A stretch of 64,000 nt of DNA from Auanema rhodensis (lineage: Eukaryota; Nematoda; Chromadorea; Rhabditida; Rhabditidae): assembly GCA_964057225.1 (NCBI GenBank), contig OZ059898.1, positions 248,001 to 312,000 on the forward strand, written 5' to 3'. Below are positions 11,089-23,058 of this stretch, in pieces. Position numbers and translations under genes: made by a program. A model generated the notes under the pieces. The model searched no databases. It saw nothing but the letters and a program-made list of their open reading frames with translations, and was not told the origin of the DNA. Each line of letters opens with the position of its first letter. Position 1 is the first letter of the stretch.

Positions 11089-12144
11089 TCTCTTTATCTT
11101 TCACGTGAAGCGAGTTACATACCAAGTGCACATCACGTGTACATTTAATTAGCATAAATTAAAGTTCACGTAAATTTCAAAGTCATGGTTACCATGCACC
11201 AATATCAATAAAAATTTGTTTTTAGACTAATATGGACATGGGGAATCTAATTTTGAAAACCGCATCTCTTTATCTTTCACGTGAAGCGAGTTACATACCA
11301 AGTGCACATCACGTGTACATTTAATTAGCATAAATTAAAGTTCACGTAAATTTCAAAGTCATGGTTACCATGCACCAATATCAATAAAAATTTGTTTTTA
11401 GACTAATATGGACATGGGGAATCTAATTTTGAAAACCGCATCTCTTTATCTTTCACGTGAAGCGAGTTACATACCAAGTGCACATCACGTGTACATTTAA
11501 TTAGCATAAATTAAAGTTCACGTAAATTTCAAAGTCATGGTTACCATGCACCAATATCAATAAAAATTTGTTTTTAGACTAATATGGACATGGGGAATCT
11601 AATTTTGAAAACCGCATCTCTTTATCTTTCACGTGAAGCGAGTTACATACCAAGTGCACATCACGTGTACATTTAATTAGCATAAATTAAAGTTCACGTA
11701 AATTTCAAAGTCATGGTTACCATGCACCAATATCAATAAAAATTTGTTTTTAGACTAATATGGACATGGGGAATCTAATTTTGAAAACCGCATCTCTTTA
11801 TCTTTCACGTGAAGCGAGTTACATACCAAGTGCACATCACGTGTACATTTAATTAGCATAAATTAAAGTTCACGTAAATTTCAAAGTCATGGTTACCATG
11901 CACCAATATCAATAAAAATTTGTTTTTAGACTAATATGGACATGGGGAATCTAATTTTGAAAACCGCATCTCTTTATCTTTCACGTGAAGCGAGTTACAT
12001 ACCAAGTGCACATCACGTGTACATTTAATTAGCATAAATTAAAGTTCACGTAAATTTCAAAGTCATGGTTACCATGCACCAATATCAATAAAAATTTGTT
12101 TTTAGACTAATATGGACATGGGGAATCTAATTTTGGAAACCGCA
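10913..12144 (+). repeat. Run of seven near-consensus monomers
   Basis: Seven consecutive units (1,232 bp) in which I see essentially no departure from the reference monomer apart from A168G in the last. Such a run suggests very recent local expansion of the consensus unit; it is the least diverse part of the window. Confidence 0.8.
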
Positions 12145-12848
12145 TCTCTTTATCTTTCACGTGAAGCGAGTTACATACCAAGTGCACATCACGTGTACAT
12201 TTAATTAGCATAAATTGAAGTTCACGTAAATTTCAAAGTCATGGTTACCATGAACCAATATCAATAAAAATTTGTTTTTAGACTAATATGGACATGGGGA
12301 ATCTAATTTGGAAAACCGCATCTCTTTATCTTTCACGTGAAGCGAGTTACATACCAAGTGCACATCACGTGTACATTTAATTAGCATAAATTAAAGTTCA
12401 CGTAAATTTCAAAGTCATGGTTACCATGAACCAATATCAATAAAAATTTGTTTTTAGACTAATATGGACATGGGGAATCTAATTTTGAAAACCGCATCTC
12501 TTTATCTTTCACGTGAAGCGAGTTACATACCAAGTGCACATCACGTGTACATTTAATTAGCATAAATTGAAGTTCACGTAAATTTCAAAGTCATGGTTAC
12601 CATGAACCAATATCAATAAAAATTTGTTTTTAGACTAATATGGACATGGGGAATCTAATTTGGAAAACCGCATCTCTTTATCTTTCACGTGAAGCGAGTT
12701 ACATACCAAGTGCACATCACGTGTACATTTAATTAGCATAAATTAAAGTTCACGTAAATTTCAAAGTCATGGTTACCATGCACCAATATCAATAAAAATT
12801 TGTTTTTAGACTAATATGGACATGGGAAATTTAATTTTGAAAACCGCA
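12145..12848 (+). repeat. Dimer higher-order repeat marked by AATTTGGAAAACC
   Basis: Units 12145 and 12497 share A73G, A109 and the rare T-to-G in AATTTGGAAAACC (near 12310 and 12662), each followed by an A73 unit. The second partner differs (C109, GGGAAATTT). Confidence 0.75.
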
Positions 12849-13376
12849 TCTCTTTATCTTTCACGTGAAGCGAGTTACATACCAAGTGCACATCACGTGT
12901 ACATTTAATTAGCATAAATTAAAGTTCACGTAAATTTCAAAGTCATGGTTACCATGCACCAATATCAATAAAAATTTGTTTTTAGACTAATATGGACATG
13001 GGGAATCTAATTTTGAAAACCGCATCTCTTTATCTTTCACGTGAAGCGGGTTACATACCAAGTGCACATCACGTGTACATTTAATTAGCATAAATTAAAG
13101 TTCACGTAAATTTCAAAGTCATGGTTACCATGCACCAATATCAATAAAAATTTGTTTTTAGACTAATATGGACATGGGGAATCTAATTTTGAAAACCGCA
13201 TCTCTTTATCTTTCACGTGAAGCGAGTTACATACCAAGTGCACATCACGTGTACATTTAATTAGCATAAATTAAAGTTCACGTAAATTTCAAAGTCATGG
13301 TTACCATGCACCAATATCAATAAAAATTTGTTTTTAGACTAATATGGACATGGGGAATCTAATTTTGGAAACCGCA

Positions 13377-14081
13377 TCTCTTTATCTTTCACGTGAAGCG
13401 AGTTACATACCAAGTGTACATCACGTGTACATTTAATTAGCATAAATTGAAGTTCACGTAAATTTCAAAGTCATGGTTACCATGCACCAATATCAATAAA
13501 AATTTGTTTTTAGACTAATATGGACATGGGGAATCTAATTTTGAAAACCGCATCTCTTTATCTTTCACGTGAAGCGAGTTACATACCAAGTGCACATCAC
13601 GTGTACATTTAATTAGCATAAATTAAAGTTCACGTAAATTTCAAAGTCATGGTTACCATGCACCAATATCAATAAAAATTTGTTTTTAGACTAATATGGA
13701 CATGGGGAATCTAATTTTGAAAACCGCATCTCTTTATCTTTCACGTGAAGCGAGTTACATACCAAGGGCACATCACGTGTACATTTAATTAGCATAAATT
13801 AAAGTTCACGTAAATTTCAAAGTCATGGTTACCATGCACCAATATCAATAAAAATTTGTTTTTAGACTAATATGGACATGGGGAATCTAAATTTTGAAAA
13901 CCGCATCTCTTTATCTTTCACGTGAAGCGAGTTACATACCAAGTGCACATCACGTGTACATTTAATTAGCATAAATTAAAGTTCACGTAAATTTCAAAGT
14001 CATGGTTACCATGCACCAATATCAATAAAAATCTGTTTTTAGACTAATATGGACATGGGGAATCTAATTTTGGAAACCGTA
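13377..14081 (+). repeat. Four-unit block with a +1 insertion, left copy
   Basis: The units carry, in order: AAGTGTACATC with A73G; consensus; T39G with an extra A in CTAAATTTTG at about 13891; and T128C with A168G. The same order recurs at 15138-15842, ten units away. The extra base shifts the register of everything downstream by one. Confidence 0.85.
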
Positions 14082-14257
14082 TCTCTTTATCTTTCACGTG
14101 AAGCGAGTTACATACCAAGTGCACATCACGTGTACATTTAATTAGCATAAATTAAAGTTCACGTAAATTTCAAAGTCATGGTTACCATGCACCAATATCA
14201 ATAAAAATTTGTTTTTAGACTAATATGGACATGGGGAATCTAATTTTGAAAACCGCA

Positions 14258-14785
14258 TCTCTTTATCTTTCACGTGAAGCGGGTTACATACCAAGTGCAC
14301 ATCACGTGTACATTTAATTAGCATAAATTAAAGTTCACGTAAATTTCAAAGTCATGGTTACCATGCACCAATATCAATAAAAATTTGTTTTTAGACTAAT
14401 ATGGACATGGGGAATCTAATTTTGAAAACCGCATCTCTTTATCTTTCACGTGAAGCGAGTTACATACCAAGTGCACATCACGTGTACATTTAATTAGCAT
14501 AAATTAAAGTTCACGTAAATTTCAAAGTCATGGTTACCATGCACCAATATCAATAAAAATTTGTTTTTAGACTAATATGGACATGGGGAATCTAATTTTG
14601 GAAACCGCATCTCTTTATCTTTCACGTGAAGCGAGTTACATACCAAGTGTACATCACGTGTACATTTAATTAGCATAAATTGAAGTTCACGTAAATTTCA
14701 AAGTCATGGTTACCATGCACCAATATCAATAAAAATTTGTTTTTAGACTAATATGGACATGGGAAATCTAATTTTGGAAACCGCA
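14258..14785 (+). repeat. Three-unit copy marked by GCGGGTT
   Basis: Units 14258 (A25G, GAAGCGGGTT), 14434 (A168G) and 14610 (AAGTGTACATC, A73G) repeat the order of 13025-13552. A further GCGGGTT unit lies at 14962 and is followed directly by an AAGTGTACATC unit, so one unit is missing there. Confidence 0.8.
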
Positions 14786-15137
14786 TCTCTTTATCTTTCA
14801 CGTGAAGCGAGTTACATACCAAGTGCACATCACGTGTACATTTAATTAGCATAAATTAAAGTTCACGTAAATTTCAAAGTCATGGTTACCATGCACCAAT
14901 ATCAATAAAAATTTGTTTTTAGACTAATATGGACATGGGGAATCTAATTTTGAAAACCGCATCTCTTTATCTTTCACGTGAAGCGGGTTACATACCAAGT
15001 GCACATCACGTGTACATTTAATTAGCATAAATTAAAGTTCACGTAAATTTCAAAGTCATGGTTACCATGCACCAATATCAATAAAAATTTGTTTTTAGAC
15101 TAATATGGACATGGGGAATCTAATTTTGAAAACCGCA

Positions 15138-15842
15138 TCTCTTTATCTTTCACGTGAAGCGAGTTACATACCAAGTGTACATCACGTGTACATATAATTA
15201 GCATAAATTGAAGTTCACGTAAATTTCAAAGTCATGGTTACCATGCACCAATATCAATAAAAATTTGTTTTTAGACTAATATGGACATGGGGAATCTAAT
15301 TTTGAAAACCGCATCTCTTTATCTTTCACGTGAAGCGAGTTACATACCAAGTGCACATCACGTGTACATTTAATTAGCATAAATTAAAGTTCACGTAAAT
15401 TTCAAAGTCATGGTTACCATGCACCAATATCAATAAAAATTTGTTTTTAGACTAATATGGACATGGGGAATCTAATTTTGAAAACCGCATCTCTTTATCT
15501 TTCACGTGAAGCGAGTTACATACCAAGGGCACATCACGTGTACATTTAATTAGCATAAATTAAAGTTCACGTAAATTTCAAAGTCATGGTTACCATGCAC
15601 CAATATCAATAAAAATTTGTTTTTAGACTAATATGGACATGGGGAATCTAAAATTTGAAAACCGCATCTCTTTATCTTTCACGTGAAGCGAGTTACATAC
15701 CAAGTGCACATCACGTGTACATTTAATTAGCATAAATTAAAGTTCACGTAAATTTCAAAGTCATGGTTACCATGCACCAATATCAATAAAAATCTGTTTT
15801 TAGACTAATATGGACATGGGGAATCTAATTTTGGAAACCGCA
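15138..15842 (+). repeat. Four-unit block with a +1 insertion, right copy
   Basis: Matches 13377-14081, including AAGTGTACATC, the inserted base (here CTAAAATTTG near 15651, insertion plus a T-to-A change) and the T128C/A168G unit that follows. Private changes include CATATAATT near 15191. Confidence 0.85.
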
Positions 15843-16018
15843 TCTCTTTATCTTTCACGTGAAGCGAGTTACATACCAAGTGCACATCACGTGTACATTT
15901 AATTAGCATAAATTGAAGTTCACGTAAATTTCAAAGTCATGGTTACCATGAACCAATATCAATAAAAATTTGTTTTTAGACTAATATGGACATGGGGAAT
16001 CTAATTTTGAAAACCGCA

Positions 16019-17601
16019 TCTCTTTATCTTTCACGTGAAACGAGTTACATACCAAGTGCACATCACGTGTACATTTAATTAGCATAAATTAAAGTTCACG
16101 TAAATTTCAAAGTCATGGTTACCATGAACCAATATCAATAAAAATTTGTTTTTAGACTAATATGGACATGGGGAATCTAATTTTGAAAACCGCATCTCTT
16201 TATCTTTCACGTGAAGCGAGTTACATACCAAGTGCACATCACGTGTACATTTAATTAGCATAAATTGAAGTTCACGTAAATTTCAAAGTCATGGTTACCA
16301 TGCACCAATATCAATAAAAATTTGTTTTTAGACTAATATGGACATGAGGAATCTAATTTTGAAAACCGCATCTCTTTATCTTTCACGTGAAGCGAGTTAC
16401 ATACCAAGTGCACATCACGTGTACATTTAATTAGCATAAATTAAAGTTCACGTAAATTTCAAAGTCATGGTTACCATGAACCAATATCAATAAAAATTTG
16501 TTTTTAGACTAATATGGACATGGGGAATCTAATTTTGAAAACCGCATCTCTTTATCTTTCACGTGAAACGAGTTACATACCAAGTGCACATCACGTGTAC
16601 ATTTAATTAGCATAAATTAAAGTTCACGTAAATTTCAAAGTCATGGTTACCATGAACCAATATCAATAAAAATTTGTTTTTAGACTAATATGGACATGGG
16701 GAATCTAATTTTGAAAACCGCATCTCTTTATCTTTCACGTGAAGCGAGTTACATACCAAGTGCACATCACGTGTACATTTAATTAGCATAAATTGAAGTT
16801 CACGTAAATTTCAAAGTCATGGTTACCATGCACCAATATCAATAAAAATTTGTTTTTAGACTAATATGGACATGAGGAATCTAATTTTGAAAACCGCATC
16901 TCTTTATCTTTCACGTGAAGCGAGTTACATACCAAGTGCACATCACGTGTACATTTAATTAGCATAAATTAAAGTTCACGTAAATTTCAAAGTCATGGTT
17001 ACCATGAACCAATATCAATAAAAATTTGTTTTTAGACTAATATGGACATGGGGAATCTAATTTTGAAAACCGCATCTCTTTATCTTTCACGTGAAACGAG
17101 TTACATACCAAGTGCACATCACGTGTACATTTAATTAGCATAAATTAAAGTTCACGTAAATTTCAAAGTCATGGTTACCATGAACCAATATCAATAAAAA
17201 TTTGTTTTTAGACTAATATGGACATGGGGAATCTAATTTTGAAAACCGCATCTCTTTATCTTTCACGTGAAGCGAGTTACATACCAAGTGCACATCACGT
17301 GTACATTTAATTAGCATAAATTGAAGTTCACGTAAATTTCAAAGTCATGGTTACCATGCACCAATATCAATAAAAATTTGTTTTTAGACTAATATGGACA
17401 TGAGGAATCTAATTTTGAAAACCGCATCTCTTTATCTTTCACGTGAAGCGAGTTACATACCAAGTGCACATCACGTGTACATTTAATTAGCATAAATTAA
17501 AGTTCACGTAAATTTCAAAGTCATGGTTACCATGAACCAATATCAATAAAAATTTGTTTTTAGACTAATATGGAATGGGGAATCTAATTTTGAAAACCGC
17601 A
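16019..17601 (+). repeat. 3-mer higher-order repeat, three tandem copies
   Basis: The clearest short higher-order repeat in the window. Three units alternate: GAAACGAG with A109; A73G, C109 and CATGAGG; A73 with A109. Copies occupy 16019-16546, 16547-17074 and 17075-17601. The last copy is 527 bp because its third unit has lost the C of GGACATGGGG near 17574 (TGGAATGGGG). Confidence 0.95.
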
Positions 17602-18129
17602 TCTCTTTATCTTTCACGTGAAGCGAGTTACATACCAAGTGCACATCACGTGTACATTTAATTAGCATAAATTGAAGTTCACGTAAATTTCAAAGTCATG
17701 GTTACCATGCACCAATATCAATAAAAATTTGTTTTTAGACTAATATGGACATGGGAAATTTAATTTTGAAAACCACATCTCTTTATCTTTCACGTGAAGC
17801 GAGTTACATACCAAGTGCACATCACGTGTACATTTAATTAGCATAAATTAAAGTTCACGTAAATTTCAAAGTCATGGTTACCATGCACCAATATCAATAA
17901 AAATTTGTTTTTAGACTAATATGGACATGAGGAATCTAATTTTGAAAACCGCATCTCTTTATCTTTCACGTGAAGCGAGTTACATACCAAGTGCACATCA
18001 CGTGTACATTTAATTAGCATAAATTAAAGTTCACGTAAATTTCAAAGTCATGGTTACCATGCACCAATATCAATAAAAATTTGTTTTTAGACTAATATGG
18101 ACATGGGGAATCTAATTTTGAAAACCGCA
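17427..18129 (+). repeat. Four-unit block marked by TGGAATGGGG, left copy
   Basis: Unit 17427 with the one-base deletion, then A73G with GGGAAATTT, then CATGAGG, then consensus. The same order with the same deletion recurs 25 units to the right at 21828-22530. Its first unit is also the last unit of the preceding 3-mer array. Confidence 0.85.
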
Positions 18130-19185
18130 TCTCTTTATCTTTCACGTGAAGCGAGTTACATACCAAGGGCACATCACGTGTACATTTAATTAGCATAAAT
18201 TAAAGTCCACGTAAATTTCAAAGTCATGGTTACCATGCACCAATATCAATAAAAATTTGTTTTTAGACTAATATGGACATGGGGAATCTAATTTTGAAAA
18301 CCGCATCTCTTTATCTTTCACGTGAAGCGAGTTACATACCAAGTGCACATCACGTGTACATTTAATTAGCATAAATTAAAGTTCACGTAAATTTCAAAGT
18401 CATGGTTACCATGAACCAATATCAATAAAAATTTGTTTTTAGACTAATATGGACATGGGGAATCTAATTTTGAAAACCGCATCTCTTTATCTTTCACGTG
18501 AAGCGAGTTACATACCAAGTGCACATCACGTGTACATTTAATTAGCATAAATTGAAGTTCACGTAAATTTCAAAGTCATGGTTACCATGCACCAATATCA
18601 ATAAAAATTTGTTTTTAGACTAATATGGACATGGGAAATTTAATTTTGAAAACCGCATCTCTTTATCTTTCACGTGAAGCGAGTTACATACCAAGTGCAC
18701 ATCACGTGTACATTTAATTAGCATAAATTAAAGTTCACGTAAATTTCAAAGTCATGGTTACCATGCACCAATATCAATAAAAATTTGTTTTTAGACTAAT
18801 ATGGACATGAGGAATCTAATTTTGAAAACTGTATCTCTTTATCTTTCACGTGAAGCGAGTTACATACCAAGTGCACATCACGTGTACATTTAATTAGCAT
18901 AAATTAAAGTTCACGTAAATTTCAAAGTCATGGTTACCATGCACCAATATCAATAAAAATTTGTTTTTAGACTAATATGGACATGGGGAATCTAATTTTG
19001 AAAACCGCATCTCTTTATCTTTCACGTGAAGCGAGTTACATACCAAGGGCACATCACGTGTACATTTAATTAGCATAAATTAAAGTTCACGTAAATTTCA
19101 AAGTCATGGTTACCATGCACCAATATCAATAAAAATTTGTTTTTAGACTAATATGGACATGGGGAATCTAATTTTGAAAACCGCA

Positions 19186-19890
19186 TCTCTTTATCTTTCA
19201 CGTGAAGCGAGTTACATACCAAGTGCACATCACGTGTACATTTAATTAGCATAAATTAAAGTTCACGTAAATTTCAAAGTCATGGTTACCATGCACCAAT
19301 ATCAATAAAAATCTGTTTTTAGACTAATATGGACATGGGGAATCTAATTTTGGAAACCGCATCTCTTTATCTTTCACGTGAAGCGAGTTACATACCAAGT
19401 GCACATCACGTGTACATTTAATTAGCATAAATTGAAGTTCACGTAAATTTCAAAGTCATGGTTACCATGAACCAATATCAATAAAAATTTGTTTTTAGAC
19501 TAATATGGACATGGGGAATCTAATTTTGAAAACCGCATCTCTTTATCTTTCACGTGAAGCGAGTTACATACCAAGTGCACATCACGTGTACATTTAATTA
19601 GCATAAATTAAAGTTCACGTAAATTTCAAAGTCATGGTTACCATGCACCAATATCAAGAAAAATTTGTTTTTAGACTAATATGGAGATGGGGAATCTAAT
19701 TTTGAAAACCGCATCTCTTTATCTTTCACGTGAAGCGAGTTACATACCAAGGGCACATCACGTGTACATTTAATTAGCATAAATTAAAGTTCACGTAAAT
19801 TTCAAAGTCATGGTTACCATGCACCAATATCAATAAAAATTTGTTTTTAGACTAATATGGACATGGGGAATCTAAATTTTGAAAACCGCA
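19186..19890 (+). repeat. Four-unit block marked by TCAAGAAAAA, left copy
   Basis: Unit order: T128C with A168G; A73G with A109; TCAAGAAAAA with GGAGATGGGG (19685); T39G with an extra A at about 19875. It repeats at 20243-20947, six units away. Confidence 0.88.
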
Positions 19891-20242
19891 TCTCTTTATC
19901 TTTCACGTGAAGCGAGTTACATACCAAGTGCACATCACGTGTACATTTAATTAGCATAAATTAAAGTTCACGTAAATTTCAAAGTCATGGTTACCATGCA
20001 CCAATATCAATAAAAATTTGTTTTTAGACTAATATGGACATGGGGAATCTAATTTTGAAAACCGCATCTCTTTATCTTTCACGTGAAGCGAGTTACATAC
20101 CAAGGGCACATCACGTGTACATTTAATTAGCATAAATTAAAGTTCACGTAAATTTCAAAGTCATGGTTACCATGCACCAATATCAATAAAAATTTGTTTT
20201 TAGACTAATATGGACATGGGGAATCTAATTTTGAAAACCGCA

Positions 20243-20947
20243 TCTCTTTATCTTTCACGTGAAGCGAGTTACATACCAAGTGCACATCACGTGTACATTT
20301 AATTAGCATAAATTAAAGTTCACGTAAATTTCAAAGTCATGGTTACCATGCACCAATATCAATAAAAATCTGTTTTTAGACTAATATGGACATGGGGAAT
20401 CTAATTTTGGAAACCGCATCTCTTTATCTTTCACGTGAAGCGAGTTACATACCAAGTGCACATCACGTGTACATTTAATTAGCATAAATTGAAGTTCACG
20501 TAAATTTCAAAGTCATGGTTACCATGAACCAATATCAATAAAAATTTGTTTTTAGACTAATATGGACATGGGGAATCTAATTTTGAAAACCGCATCTCTT
20601 TATCTTTCACGTGAAGCGAGTTACATACCAAGTGCACATCACGTGTACATTTAATTAGCATAAATTAAAGTTCACGTAAATTTCAAAGTCATGGTTACCA
20701 TGCACCAATATCAAGAAAAATTTGTTTTTAGACTAATATGGAGATGGGGAATCTAATTTTGAAAACCGCATCTCTTTATCTTTCACGTGAAGCGAGTTAC
20801 ATACCAAGGGCACATCACGTGTACATTTAATTAGCATAAATTAAAGTTCACGTAAATTTCAAAGTCATGGTTACCATGCACCAATATCAATAAAAATTTG
20901 TTTTTAGACTAATATGGACATGGGGAATCTAAATTTTGAAAACCGCA
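20243..20947 (+). repeat. Four-unit block marked by TCAAGAAAAA, right copy
   Basis: Repeats 19186-19890 with the same rare changes (TCAAGAAAAA at 20711, GGAGATGGGG near 20741, the extra A near 20931). It is followed by another T128C/A168G and A73G/A109 pair at 20948-21299, so the start of the motif occurs three times. Confidence 0.88.
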
Positions 20948-21827
20948 TCTCTTTATCTTTCACGTGAAGCGAGTTACATACCAAGTGCACATCACGTGTA
21001 CATTTAATTAGCATAAATTAAAGTTCACGTAAATTTCAAAGTCATGGTTACCATGCACCAATATCAATAAAAATCTGTTTTTAGACTAATATGGACATGG
21101 GGAATCTAATTTTGGAAACCGCATCTCTTTATCTTTCACGTGAAGCGAGTTACATACCAAGTGCACATCACGTGTACATTTAATTAGCATAAATTGAAGT
21201 TCACGTAAATTTCAAAGTCATGGTTACCATGAACCAATATCAATAAAAATTTGTTTTTAGACTAATATGGACATGGGGAATCTAATTTTGAAAACCGCAT
21301 CTCTTTATCTTTCACGTGAAACGAGTTACATACCAAGTGCACATCACGTGTACATTTAATTAGCATAAATTAAAGTTCACGTAAATTTCAAAGTCATGGT
21401 TACCATGAACCAATATCAATAAAAATTTGTTTTTAGACTAATATGGACATGGGGAATCTAATTTTGAAAACCGCATCTCTTTATCTTTCACGTGAAGCGA
21501 GTTACATACCAAGTGCACATCACGTGTACATTTAATTAGCATAAATTGAAGTTCACGTAAATTTCAAAGTCATGGTTACCATGCACCAATATCAATAAAA
21601 ATTTGTTTTTAGACTAATATGGACATGGGAAATTTAATTTTGAAAACCGCATCTCTTTATCTTTCACGTGAAGCGAGTTACATACCAAGTGCACATCACG
21701 TGTACATTTAATTAGCATAAATTAAAGTTCACGTAAATTTCAAAGTCATGGTTACCATGCACCAATATCAATAAAAATTTGTTTTTAGACTAATATGGAC
21801 ATGAGGAATCTAATTTTGAAAACCGCA

Positions 21828-22530
21828 TCTCTTTATCTTTCACGTGAAGCGAGTTACATACCAAGTGCACATCACGTGTACATTTAATTAGCATAAATTA
21901 AAGTTCACGTAAATTTCAAAGTCATGGTTACCATGAACCAATATCAATAAAAATTTGTTTTTAGACTAATATGGAATGGGGAATCTAATTTTGAAAACCG
22001 CATCTCTTTATCTTTCACGTGAAGCGAGTTACATACCAAGTGCACATCACGTGTACATTTAATTAGCATAAATTGAAGTTCACGTAAATTTCAAAGTCAT
22101 GGTTACCATGCACCAATATCAATAAAAATTTGTTTTTAGACTAATATGGACATGGGAAATTTAATTTTGAAAACCGCATCTCTTTATCTTTCACGTGAAG
22201 CGAGTTACATACCAAGTGCACATCACGTGTACATTTAATTAGCATAAATTAAAGTTCACGTAAATTTCAAAGTCATGGTTACCATGCACCAATATCAATA
22301 AAAATTTGTTTTTAGACTAATATGGACATGAGGAATCTAATTTTGAAAACCGCATCTCTTTATCTTTCACGTGAAGCGAGTTACATACCAAGTGCACATC
22401 ACGTGTACATTTAATTAGCATAAATTAAAGTTCACGTAAATTTCAAAGTCATGGTTACCATGCACCAATATCAATAAAAATTTGTTTTTAGACTAATATG
22501 GACATGGGGAATCTAATTTTGAAAACCGCA
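21828..22530 (+). repeat. Four-unit block marked by TGGAATGGGG, right copy
   Basis: Same unit order and same missing base (near 21975) as 17427-18129. The following units differ (18130 is T39G, 22531 is T128C with A168G), which sets the right end of the match. Confidence 0.85.
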
Positions 22531-23058
22531 TCTCTTTATCTTTCACGTGAAGCGAGTTACATACCAAGTGCACATCACGTGTACATTTAATTAGCATAAA
22601 TTAAAGTTCACGTAAATTTCAAAGTCATGGTTACCATGCACCAATATCAATAAAAATCTGATTTTAGACTAATATGGACATGGGGAATCTAATTTTGGAA
22701 ACCGCATCTCTTTATCTTTCACGTGAAGCGAGTTACATACCAAGTGCACATCACGTGTACATTTAATTAGCATAAATTGAAGTTCACGTAAATTTCAAAG
22801 TCATGGTTACCATGAACCAATATCAATAAAAATTTGTTTTTAGACTAATATGGACATGGGGAATCTAATTTTGAAAACCGCATCTCTTTATCTTTCACGT
22901 GAAGCGAGTTACATACCAAGTGCACATCACGTGTACATTTAATTAGCATAAATTAAAGTTCACGTAAATTTCAAAGTCATGGTTACCATGAACCAATATC
23001 AATAAAAATTTGTTTTTAGACTAATATGGACATGGGGAATCTAATTTTGAAAACCGCA

